This document shows positions 45,403 to 54,614 of a stretch of 64,000 nt of DNA, one piece after another. Numbering within the stretch: position 1 is the first letter of the stretch; every line of letters starts with the position of its first letter. A program made the position numbers and the translations under genes. The notes under the pieces were generated by a model. The model ran no database searches, was not told the DNA's origin, and worked only from the letters and a program-made list of their open reading frames with translations. The DNA comes from Mycoplasma sp. NEAQ87857 (lineage in GTDB: Bacteria > Bacillota_I > Bacilli_A > Mycoplasmatales > Metamycoplasmataceae): NCBI RefSeq assembly GCF_009792315.1, contig NZ_CP045542.1, positions 62,001 through 126,000 of the forward strand. Reading direction: 5' to 3'.

Positions 45403-46173
45403 TTATTTTTGTTTTTTCTTACGTTTTTTGTAGTTTTTATATTCTTCTAAATCTTCTAATTTTGTTTTATTTTCTATATGAGCATAATTATCATTAAGAC
45501 AATAAACTTCATCTTCATTAAATCCATATGTTGCTTTTAATATTGCATATACATTGTCTGCATCATAAAAAAGTTGGTTATTTAAATCGTCAATCATAGG
45601 TTTAAATATTTTGTTTTTAACTTCATAGATGTCTTTATCTTCTGTGATGTTGTTTTCTTTTATAAGATCATCAGCAATATTATTTAAGTCATCAAAATAG
45701 AATTCTTGTAATCTGTCTATATCAGGTTGGATTAAAAATCTAACTTCTGAGTTGTAATCACTTTGTAAGTTATCTCATTCTTTATGTTCAACTTTTTGAT
45801 CAAATAACTCTTCTAAACTTGATACTTTATCTTCATATTCTCTGTATTCATTTAAAACTTTGATTAAATTCTTTTTGGTTTTTGCAAGTTTTAAAAGTTC
45901 TTTTTCAGTCTTTTTAATACTTTCTTTTGAAGCTAGATATTCTTTAGTAGCAATAATTTCATTTAGATCTATTTCACTATTTAATAAATCAAAAACATCA
46001 CTAGCTACTTCGTTTTCACTATAATCATAAGTATCATTTTCTTCGTCATAAGGTCAATAATTTCAACAATCAAAAATTACGTTTTTTAATCCTGCTTTGT
46101 AGTGGTAATTATTTTTATCACCTTTTGGTGTTTTAATATGTATGTCATATACTGAAAAGCTGCTTGCTCCCAT
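45403..46173 (-). CDS. Hypothetical acidic coiled-coil protein
   Basis: 256 residues. It begins MGASSFSVYDIHIKTPKGDK, a polar start without signal peptide. Residues 75-125 form a coiled coil; the tail ends in a basic run (KKRKKKQK). It lies one base downstream of the 46175 gene, same operon. No known domain. Confidence 0.62.
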
Positions 46174-46174
46174 T

Positions 46175-47032
46175 TTATTTCTCCTTTAAAATATTAAATT
46201 GGTTTGAAAAATCTTTGATTTTACTTAATTCTTTGTGTATATCAAAGTTTTCATCATAAACATTATTTGGATTAGTACTATTAACCATCTTATATACTTC
46301 AATATTTGGATATTTTTCTAGTATCTTTTGAATGATTAATAGACTAAATTTTTCAATAATTGAACTAAAATCTTTAGCAAACTCTAAAACATCATTTAAA
46401 TTTAAATCATAATAAGGATATTTATTTAAATATCCAAAGAAATTAATAGCTTGTTTGACATCATTTATCTCTTCTAAAGCTTTATTAAAATAATCTAATG
46501 AGTATAAAGCACTAGAATAATTAAAAACTAGTTGCATATAAGCATTTTTGGTATAGGTATCAAAGTTAAATAAATCTACTTTGTCAAATGATGCTTCTGT
46601 TTCAATATGATGCAAATCATAACTATAGTAATTATCTTGTTTTGAGTTTAAAAGGTTTTGAGTTTGTTGTTTTAGCCCTTTTAAGTAAGTTTGAATTTCT
46701 TTTTTTGAATCTAGATTATTAGTTTTATCCAATAACTCTTCATAGTATAAATAATCAACATAATTTTCAATTAAATCGTCTTTTGAATGACTATTTCAAA
46801 AGTCTAAGCATTTAATAGTTCCATTAAGTAATTGTTGTTGGTTTTGAAGTTTTCTTAAGATTGAATAAAAATCAAAATAATCAGCAAATTCTTTTTCTAA
46901 TTTTGCTACATCAAGAATAAGATTTTTCTGTTCTTGATGTGATAATTTTTCAAAATCTAAAATATATTGTGGAAAGTCAATTTGGACCTTATTTTGGTTA
47001 AAATTTAAGTCATTTAACTTATAAAAATACAT
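46175..47032 (-). CDS. Hypothetical helical protein
   Basis: 285 residues, helical and Tyr/Phe-rich, no signal peptide or membrane span. Continuous only with TGA as Trp at about 46793. ATG 47032 has GAAAGGAAAAATAG upstream at a long spacing. Function unknown. Confidence 0.62.
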
Positions 47033-47077
47033 ATAATTTCTATTTTTCCTTTCAAAAGAAGTTTTATTTAACTTAAT

Positions 47078-47656
47078 CTAGTTATTTTTAAACTTCTTTT
47101 TATTGTTTTTAATATATTGTTTTAATTCTTCTTTTTTAGATTTGGTATAAAAAGAAGAATAATATTTGTTTTTTAATTGTGTATTAGTTAAAACATAAAT
47201 CTTATTAGTGTCTTTATGGTATTTAATAAACTTATAGCGATAGTCTTTATAATTATGTTTGTCGATGCTTTTTAATCAATTAGTGATTTTTGCATAAGTT
47301 TCAAAATCATAATGTTTGATACTTGTTAAAGTAGATATCATTAAATCTTTATCAATTTGATATCATTGTTCATAAATAAGGAATTTTTGATATAAGATCC
47401 TATCAGAAGTTAAACAATAAATTTGATAATCATCTAAATGATTAATGTTTAATAAGATTAACTTAAAGAAACTATTCATATTATTAATTGCTTTTTGAGT
47501 TAATAAACTATGTTTAAATGAGCTTAAAGCAATATCTAATTCTAAAGCTAAAGAATTAGTCAATAACCTATTTAAAATGCTAGTATCATTGATATTTTGT
47601 TGTTTTAATAGCTGATATAAATGTTTAAATTCTTTAAAATCATTAATTGTAGTCAT
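47078..47656 (-). CDS. Tandem ~200-residue family protein E
   Basis: 192 residues. MTTINDFKEFKHLYQLLKQQ matches protein C at the start; INDTSILNRLL, INHLDDYQIYCLTSD and YEQWY give the family pattern; the tail is strongly basic. It is separated from A-D by two unrelated genes, so the family spread within the operon rather than by simple tandem copying alone. Confidence 0.63.
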
Positions 47657-47711
47657 TTAATAATTGTGTTTGATTTAAAAATAAATCATTAATTAATGAT
47701 TTATTTTTCTT

Positions 47712-48188
47712 TTAAGCTTTTTTATTTTTAAAAGGTTTATTAACAAAGAATTTTTCAATTTGTTCAGCTATTTCTTGTCTTAATAGTCATTGATTTTTAT
47801 AACAAAGTTGATCTATATTTTGAAAAAGTAATTGATATAACCTTGGTGAAGGTCAATAAAATTCTTTAGTTTTAGCATTTTTAGGTGTTATTTCTTCTAA
47901 TAAGTTATTAGGTAGTTTATCAACTACAGCTATTAAATCTTCATAAGTAGAATTTTGATTAGAAAATGATTTAACTAATCAAGGGTAAAATGGAGCTTTT
48001 TCTTTTAAAGATTTTAAAAATTCATTTTTTGCATCTTTAAGTTCTTCTTCTGTAATAGAACCAAAGTTATTTTTAGGATCTTGATTTAAGCTTAATATCG
48101 TTGTAGGTAATAAAAAGCTATTAAAATGATTTGGACCATCAAAGTATTCATCAACAGCAGCTTTTAAATAGTATTTATTCTTAGACAT
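47712..48188 (-). CDS. Hypothetical protein
   Basis: 158 residues, soluble. MSKNKYYLKAAVDEYF start behind AGGAGATATT. Central SITEEELKDAKNEFLKSLKE helix and a C-terminal LLRQEIAEQIEKFFVNK. No recognised family, though the length and operon position suggest it works with the adjacent ~200-residue proteins. Confidence 0.6.
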
Positions 48189-48218
48189 AATATCTCCTTA
48201 GTATTATCTTTTTTAGAA

Positions 48219-48764
48219 TTATGTTTCTAAAAAAGATTCATTATTAAGTTGTTTAATGGTTGATAAAAGATATTTCTTATATAACTTTAAATTTTCATCT
48301 ATTATCACAAATGAACTTAATTGGTTAATTTGTTTAATAAAAAATAAATTAATATGTTCTATCAACAATTGCTTAAGTAATTGTTGATTATTAATTGTTA
48401 AATTATCTAATTTATTAAATAAGTATTTAATTGCTTTTAAGTTAATACAAACCTTAACTTCTTTTTGATTAGCAACAATACTTTTAACTTTAAAATTAAT
48501 AATTTTTAAGTTTTTCAATTTAGGGAACAAATTAATAAATTCAGTATTTTGTTTTTTAGATTTATTAAATAATTTAATTAATTCTTTTTGTTGAAATAAG
48601 TAAATTAATAATAATTTTGAATAATTAATTGACCTTAAATTTAATTTCTTGTACATTTTATAATCTAAAACAAGTGAAATGAAATAAGTTTGAATGTTGT
48701 GTTTTTGGTTTTGATAACTATTTAACTTATATTTAAGTTGTTTAATAATTGTTTTTATTATCAT
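48219..48764 (-). CDS. Hypothetical basic protein
   Basis: 181 residues, very Lys/Asn/Leu/Ile-rich with high predicted charge and no motif. The start overlaps the small membrane protein by 23 bases. The low complexity makes family assignment impossible by eye; nucleic-acid binding is conceivable but unsupported. Confidence 0.55.
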   Translation of the reverse strand: MIIKTIIKQLKYKLNSYQNQKHNIQTYFISLVLDYKMYKKLNLRSINYSKLLLIYLFQQKELIKLFNKSKKQNTEFINLFPKLKNLKIINFKVKSIVANQKEVKVCINLKAIKYLFNKLDNLTINNQQLLKQLLIEHINLFFIKQINQLSSFVIIDENLKLYKKYLLSTIKQLNNESFLET

Positions 48765-48933
48765 AATTAATATTTATGTCTTTTTGAAACTTGTTTTTGA
48801 TTAGATATATCTTACTTTTGATTCATTGAATGTTTCTATCCATTACTAGCATTAATATAATAGCTAAAACAAGTGAAATTGCAGATAGAATAGGTAAAGA
48901 CAATAACATAGCAATAATTGGAATAAAAATCAT
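48742..48933 (-). CDS. Small single-span membrane protein
   Basis: 63 residues. A single long hydrophobic segment at 2-31 (FIPIIAMLLSLPILSAISLV) is followed by a basic cytoplasmic tail (DRNIQWIKSKIYLIKNK). It overlaps the 3' gene by 23 bases and starts five bases from the end of the methyltransferase gene upstream. TGA is used as Trp. Confidence 0.55.
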
Positions 48934-48937
48934 TGAT

Positions 48938-49525
48938 TTAATCAAGTTCAATTCCTTTAGTATTTACTCCTTTATAAAAGCAAACATCTTTATTAAAGAA
49001 GTTATTTGCTAATCCTAAAGTAGCAAATGCTGGATATTTATTTTCTTTTTCAAAAAATAAATCTTTATCAAATGCTTTGACAAATCTCATTCTTTGTTTA
49101 AAGTGAAGAATTTGTGGTTTAGCAAAACTACAAAATAGTTCATTAAAGCTACCTGTATTAGCATAATGATTACCCATTAATAAAAATCACTTTGTTTGAT
49201 CACCATTTCTTAATTCTTTAATTCGTTTTAATAAATTAGCTTTATTATAAAATGGTGGATTAGAGATAATAACATCATATTCTTCAGGTTCATATTCATA
49301 AAAATCTCTACCATCATTAATATGAGAATAAACTACTTTATAACCATTTTCTAATAATACTTGAACAAAGAAACTTTCTTTGACATCAAAAGGACATCAG
49401 ATAGTCATTGATTTATTAATTAAATTATCTTGTTCAAACTTTCTAATTAAATATTTAACTCATTGATAAGGTGTATAGCACTCATCATTTTTCTTTAAAT
49501 TAGTTCATTTATTTACTAGACTCAT
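48938..49525 (-). CDS. Phage/ICE-type N6-adenine DNA methyltransferase
   Basis: 195 residues. DECYTPYQWVKYLI at the start and DVIISNPPFYNK (catalytic NPPF near 95) mark the adenine methyltransferase fold of phage-type enzymes. The SAM-binding motif I is replaced by TIWCPFDVKESFFVQVL, as is usual in this small family. Probably protects element DNA or alters its epigenetic state. It overlaps the cytosine methyltransferase gene by 17 bases. Confidence 0.75.
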
Positions 49526-50213
49526 AATTCTCCAATTTGTTTTGACATTGTTTAATAATGTCAATAATTAAATCTTTAGGGATTTTGCTTCGTGATTCAT
49601 AATTCCCACTATTGTAAAAGTTTTTATTACCTTTGATTGAAAAGTCATATTTAAGATTTAATTCAATATTTGAATAAAAAATAGTTGGTTTTTGGCTAAA
49701 ATTTAAATCATAATTTGAATAATAAGTTTTATTTTTAATTCCATTGAATCCTAAGAAACTTTCAATATAGTTTCACATTAAGCTGTTTCTTGGGTTTTCT
49801 ATTATTCAAATCTTAGGTTTAAAGTGTTGAATAATATTAATTGTTTGAGTAATAGTGCTTTCTCCTAAAATTCTTTTAGTTTGCTTTTGAATAAAACTAC
49901 GTTGTCGTTTAGGTTTCATAATTTTGTTATACATTTGATAAAAACTATAATTATTTAACTTAAATTCATTATCTACTAAATTAATTTGTCTAGAATGACC
50001 ATCTGCAACACTTCAAGATTCACAAGGTGGAGAAGCTAAAATAATATCAGGAGCAGGTAATTGTTCTAATTTCTCTAATAAATTAGGGTTATTTAAACTT
50101 AAATCAATCTTGATATATGAAGCATTAGGACTTTTGATTACTTTATTTTGTAATCCTAAATGTAAAGAATATACACCTTTTTTATATTGTTTAATTGCTT
50201 GATAATAACTCAT
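49509..50213 (-). CDS. C5-cytosine DNA methyltransferase (small)
   Basis: 234 residues. LPAPDIILASPPCESWS holds the catalytic Pro-Cys (Cys near 64) of C5-cytosine methyltransferases, and KPKIWIIENPRNSLMWNY holds the ENP motif. It lacks a long target-recognition region, being much shorter than classic enzymes. With the adenine methyltransferase downstream and the endonuclease-like gene at 52139 it may form a restriction or anti-restriction set carried by the element. Confidence 0.78.
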
Positions 50214-50245
50214 TGCTCCATCATCATATAAACATCAAATAATCA

Positions 50246-51085
50246 TTATGGTTGAATTGATTTTGAAGCCTTATTAGTGCTTTTTCATTTGTCTAATAAA
50301 GCAATTCATTCTTGTTCGTTATTGCATAATAAATACTCAATTTGGTCTTTATCTTTAGTTAAATCAAACTTAGGAGAAATGTTAGTATTAGTGTATTTAG
50401 AGTATCATTTTTCAATAGTTTGAATTTGCTGCTCTACTAAAGATTTATCGACTTTAAAATCAAATATTTTAAGCATATGAGTATCAATTGAAACTAGATT
50501 TGGAGCATTGTAATCACCAGGTTCAAGGTATAAAACAATTAATTTATAGTTATCATTATTATTTAAATAAGCATATAAAGATGCTTGAGTTAAATAGCTT
50601 CTATCTAAAGGTTGATTAAGTTTTGAACTATTAGCTGTTTTAATTTCTAAAATACAATCTTGTTCTAAGATTAAACCATCAGGTACTCCTACTAAAAAAG
50701 AGTAATTAGAATCAGCAAAATAGTTATAGTTATAATCTTTAGCATCAAAACTTAAAATACTTAAGTTTTGATTAGGCAATAAATTAGCTAAAGTCTTTTG
50801 TTTAAAATAATCAAAGATTTTAGGTTCTAAAATCTTTCCTGCATCAATGTATTTAGTATTTAAAACAGGTAATTTTAATCTTGCTATATGACAAAAGGCT
50901 GCAAATTGTGATTTATATGGATCATTGGGAAATAATATATTTCCAATAGTACTACCACCAATTTTTTTATATTTTAAAAATAAATTATCACTTTGAAGGT
51001 CTTTTAATAAAGGTTCTAGAAGAATAATTACATTGTTGTTTAAATCAACAATGTAATCTCTATTATTGAAATATTTTCGCTTCAT
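50246..51085 (-). CDS. YqaJ/lambda-exonuclease-like nuclease
   Basis: 279 residues. The motifs of the YqaJ fold appear in order: GGSTIGNILF, IDAGKILEPKIFDYF (Glu), VGVPDG (Asp), CILEIKTANSS (Glu-x-Lys) and YLTQASLYAYL (Gln). Mycoplasma ICEs and phages encode such putative nucleases (MAGa7180 type, from memory), likely for end resection in recombination. ATG 51085 is chosen over 51100 because GGAGAAG stands eight bases before it; the start lies inside the RuvA-like gene. Confidence 0.78.
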
Positions 51086-51512
51086 TAAAAACTTCTCCAT
51101 TAGTTGCTGAATTTTTTAAAATATTTGATCATTTTGAAGATAGTTCAAGACAAATTAATGAAGCTGTTTTTTCATCAATGTATTGAATTGAACTTAATGT
51201 TTTAATGTCTTTTTTAGCAATATAATTTGCTATTTTTTCTCATCCTTGCTCTAAAATCACCATAGCAGTTTTAACACCAATATTTTTAATTGAAATTAAA
51301 TCAATAAATAATAAACGTTCTTTATAATCTTTAAATCCACAAACTCTTTGGTCATCTTCATATCAATATAAAGTGATATTTTTATCTTCAGGAGCTGAAA
51401 CATTAAATCTATTAGCATCTGCTACATAAACTGAATAACCTGTAGCATAAGTATCAAATGTAATAAAGTTTTTATTAATGTAGGTAATTTTACCTTTGCG
51501 ATATAAAATCAT
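51063..51512 (-). CDS. RuvA-like Holliday junction protein (short)
   Basis: 149 residues. MILYRKGKITYINKNFITFD and GYSVYVADANRF match the OB domain of RuvA; FIDLISIKNIGVKTAMVIL matches its helix-hairpin-helix pair. The RuvB-binding C-terminal domain is reduced or missing (chromosomal RuvA is about 200 residues). Probably acts with the YqaJ-like nuclease, whose start it overlaps, in recombination or replication of the element. Confidence 0.72.
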
Positions 51513-51513
51513 T

Positions 51514-51999
51514 TTATTTTCCTTTTAATTGTTGTTGTTTTTGTTTAAGTTCTTTATAAAGATCTTTTGAATAATCGTTAATAAAAGCTAATGCTAAATA
51601 TTTACAACAAAGCATCTCTACGACTTTGGGATCATAATAAAATTGATTTTTAATATTTCCACTAGGAGAAGATGTTTTTTCATAGTATGTAATTGTCTTT
51701 TGTGGAACTTTAAAACCATAAGTGTCATAATATTTGGTAATTAAATCAACTTGTGATTGCTTTTCTAGTTTAATTAAATTGTTTTGAGCATCGTATTTAA
51801 ATAGCTCATCATTAGCATTATGATGTCCGTGGAAAATATCAGGAGTAATGTAATGAGTTAAAAAGAACTTGTTAAATTGTTCTTGGTTTTTAGCAATCTC
51901 TAATGTCTCATTGATTGCATCGATATCATCTGTGTTTTCTCAAAAATCATTAATTAAAATTTCTAATCTTTGTTTCATTGAATAATTTTGTTTAGACAT
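51514..51999 (-). CDS. Hypothetical protein
   Basis: 161 residues, soluble, begins MSKQNYSMKQRLEIL behind AGGAGATATT. It contains FHGHHNANDELFKYD and ends in a Gln/Lys-rich helix. No recognised domain. It is the first gene of the leftward operon whose promoter lies between the two operators at 52027-52119. Confidence 0.6.
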
Positions 52000-52026
52000 T
52001 AATATCTCCTTTTTTAGTTTTAAATA

Positions 52027-52119
52027 AGGAATTGTTTTCATATAAAAATAAAATAAAAACAAATCTTAATTTGTTATGTTTATTATAACTTATTTTCAAA
52101 TAATATGAAAACGTTTTCA
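52027..52119. promoter_or_regulatory. Promoter flanked by two ICE operators
   Basis: Perfect TGAAAACGTTTTCA at 52106-52119 and the variant AGGAATTGTTTTCA at 52027-52040, with minus-strand TATAAT near 52081-52087 between them. The arrangement mirrors 40553-40618. Confidence 0.68.
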
Positions 52120-52138
52120 TATTATTTGAACTAGTAAA

Positions 52139-52909
52139 TTAATCATTTTGAATGTTATTAAAGTACTTAGGATATCCAATCTTAAATACTTGTTCAATGT
52201 TTAAAATAGTATTCTTTGTGTTGTTTTCTAATGTTTTTGTTATTTTAGTATCAAAAATAGTGAAGTTATCTAATGTTGAAAATTCTAAAGAAGGCTTAAA
52301 GAAAATTCTAGCATAAGGTTTTAGTCCAAATAAATTCTCTTGATCATTATTTGTTTTTAATTGTTCAATTAAACTCATTAATTTTTGAGATTCTTGAATA
52401 ATATTTAAGTACTTATTTAATAAAACTCTATTTCTGTTTGATAAAATATTTTCTCCAAAGAAATAAGTAATATTCTTTTTAGTTTTAAAAATATAAATAC
52501 TATTGCTTTTAGGTAAATTAGTATTAAATGAAGGGGTATTTGAATGATTTGAAGTTTTAATTTCTAATGGAAAAATAATGTCATCTATAAATAAGATAAA
52601 ATCAGGAAATTCTTGTATCCCAAAAGGAATATAAATAAAATTTAGTTTTAATTCTTTAAAGAAAATATTTTTAATAGGAAAAATATTATTCTTATTAGTT
52701 GTTAATTGTTTAATTCGCTTGATTTTTTTAGCAATATTATTTTGAGATTGTGATTTTAATATATCAAATGAAGTTTCAACAAATCCATTTTTAGTTAATA
52801 ATTCTTTAATTTTTAATTCAACTTCTTTTCAATCATCACAATTGATAATTAACTCATTATCTTTTAGTGATTCAAGAAAAACTATAAGCTTTTTAATGTT
52901 TTTAGTCAT
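52139..52909 (-). CDS. Type II restriction endonuclease-like protein
   Basis: 256 residues. PDFILFIDDIIFPLEIKTS gives a PD-(D/E)XK centre (Asp ~103, Glu ~116, Lys ~118). It is followed by SFNTNLPKSNSIYIFKTKK and ITYFFGENIL, a pattern seen in many type II enzymes (N-LP-...-IYIF ... T-FFG). Cognate methylation could come from the cytosine or adenine methyltransferase 2-3 kb downstream in the next operon. Specificity unknown. Confidence 0.65.
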
Positions 52910-52910
52910 A

Positions 52911-53768
52911 TTAAATGGTTATGTTAGGTTGAATTTTGTTTAATAAAACAATAAATTTCTCTTTTAAAAATTTATTGTTAGTTTTTAAACACAGCTCTAA
53001 TAAATTATTAGAATTATTAACTCCAATAATAATTGGTTTTTTGTTAATCAATCTTTTATCAATAATTTTGACTAAAATTTGAATAAATCACTCATTTAGA
53101 TTCTTAGTACCTAAATTATCAAGTATTAAATATTTCACATTCACTAAATTCTTAACTCATTGCTCATTTTTTAAAAAGTTTTCTTTTGAAAAAGTAGTTG
53201 TTTTTAATTGATTTTCTAAATAAACTAAATCAATATAAGCTACATTTTGCATTCTGTAAGCTAATTCTTTAGTTAAATACAATAAAAAACTATTTCTAAT
53301 ATCATTGTCATTAATATTTAAAGTGAATTTTTTAATTGTTTTAGCTTCATTTAGGTTTTTAATAATATATTTATCTAAAGAATTTAATTTATTTAAGCTA
53401 TTAGCATTTAAATCATTGGTTAAATACTTATCTTGTAAGAATTTATTACTTTCTAAAATTAATGGGTCTAAATATTGAATAAAAGTACTAATTGCATACA
53501 TTTTTGCTTCAGTAGTATCTTTTAATTTTTGTTTAAAGGTTAATTTATTGTTTGAATCTCTTAAACACTCTTTAGTTCAAATTGTTTTTTGATCTTGAAT
53601 ATTTTTAATCATTGCTCAAAAGTTTGAAGAATACTTTTCTAATTCATCATCTGTAATGTTTAGTTGTAAAATAACTGGTTTAAGATATTGATTTTGTTTT
53701 AAATAATCTTTAGGATAATTAAAACTATTTTTATTATTAATAAACTTTTGAAAATTAAATTTTTCCAT
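52911..53768 (-). CDS. DnaI/DnaC-like helicase-loader homologue without Walker A
   Basis: 285 residues. VKYLILDNLGTKNLNEWFIQ followed by IIDKRLINKKPIIIGVNNSN matches the Walker B and sensor regions of DnaI-type AAA+ loaders. Where the P-loop should be, the protein has LNINDNDIRNSFLLYL, with no GxxxxGK[TS]. It may therefore be a non-ATPase partner or a decoy of the host loader, or simply decayed. The ORF is otherwise intact. Overlaps the upstream gene by 14 bases. Confidence 0.65.
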
Positions 53769-54105
53769 TTAATTCATAATCAAAAATTTTAGCTTTTAAG
53801 TCATTAACTTCTTTAATGAATTTAGCTTGATCTGTTAATAATAACTCTCGAGCTTTTACATCAATTGGTTGATTATTAACTTCATTATTAACTAAAATTT
53901 CTAATTTAAATCTTAAATTCTTTAATTTATTAATTTCTTCTTTTAAAGAATCAATTTTTACATCTAATTCATTAATAATTTCTTGGTATTTTTCAATATC
54001 TAAATCAATAAGTTCAAGTATATACACCTTAAATTTCATTGTTAATTGTAGTTCTGTTTTTTGTTTTTGAATGTAATAGTTTATTAAGTGATATAAGTTA
54101 ATCAT
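53755..54105 (-). CDS. Small coiled-coil protein
   Basis: 116 residues, almost entirely a two-stranded coiled coil (IDLDIEKYQEIINELDVKID and on). The ATG follows AGGAGCTATT. It lies directly before the DnaI-like gene and overlaps it, so the two products may form a complex. Confidence 0.65.
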   Translation of the reverse strand: MINLYHLINYYIQKQKTELQLTMKFKVYILELIDLDIEKYQEIINELDVKIDSLKEEINKLKNLRFKLEILVNNEVNNQPIDVKARELLLTDQAKFIKEVNDLKAKIFDYELNGKI

Positions 54106-54113
54106 AATAGCTC

Positions 54114-54596
54114 CTAGATATTTGAAAGAATTTTGTAATATTTTTTTGTTTTTTTAAGTCTTTGTAAAGGTTTTAAAGTGGTATTTTCACCAAATAATGA
54201 AACATAGTTAATATTGTCTAATGCTTCAGGTTCAATTTCTTTTAAAGTTTTATGAGTTAAAATTCAATAGTTATAATCTTTTTTAACTTTATTTAAATCA
54301 AATTCTTGTTCTAAAATCACCTTATCAGGTTCAATTGGAGGTTTTAGAAAGAATAATTTAGTAGGTTTAGTATCTACAAAATCATAATCATTGTCTTTTA
54401 AGACTAAGTAATATTTATTATTAATATCTTTCTTTTTGATATTTAAATTTTTATATGATAAAGCAAGTAATTTGCTTGCTAATACAGGGTTTATAATTTC
54501 ATAATGTTTAATAATGTCTCCAACTAAATCATTAGTTGATTTTTTATTATTAATTGATTGAATTAATAAGTAAATATAAGATTGCTCTTTGGTCAA
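54114..54596 (-). CDS. Hypothetical protein with TTG start
   Basis: 160 residues. The start TTG is set by AAAGGAGTACAAACC just upstream; there is no ATG nearby. The region 1-65 is helical and wHTH-like (LLIQSINNKKSTNDLVGDII), so a DNA-binding role is possible but unproven. Soluble. Confidence 0.58.
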
Positions 54597-54614
54597 GGTT
54601 TGTACTCCTTTGTA

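Noticed and set aside
48219-48764. Ribosomal or histone-like protein because of high Lys content
   Set aside because: Sequence is low-complexity Lys/Asn/Leu typical of AT-rich genomes, with no family motif.
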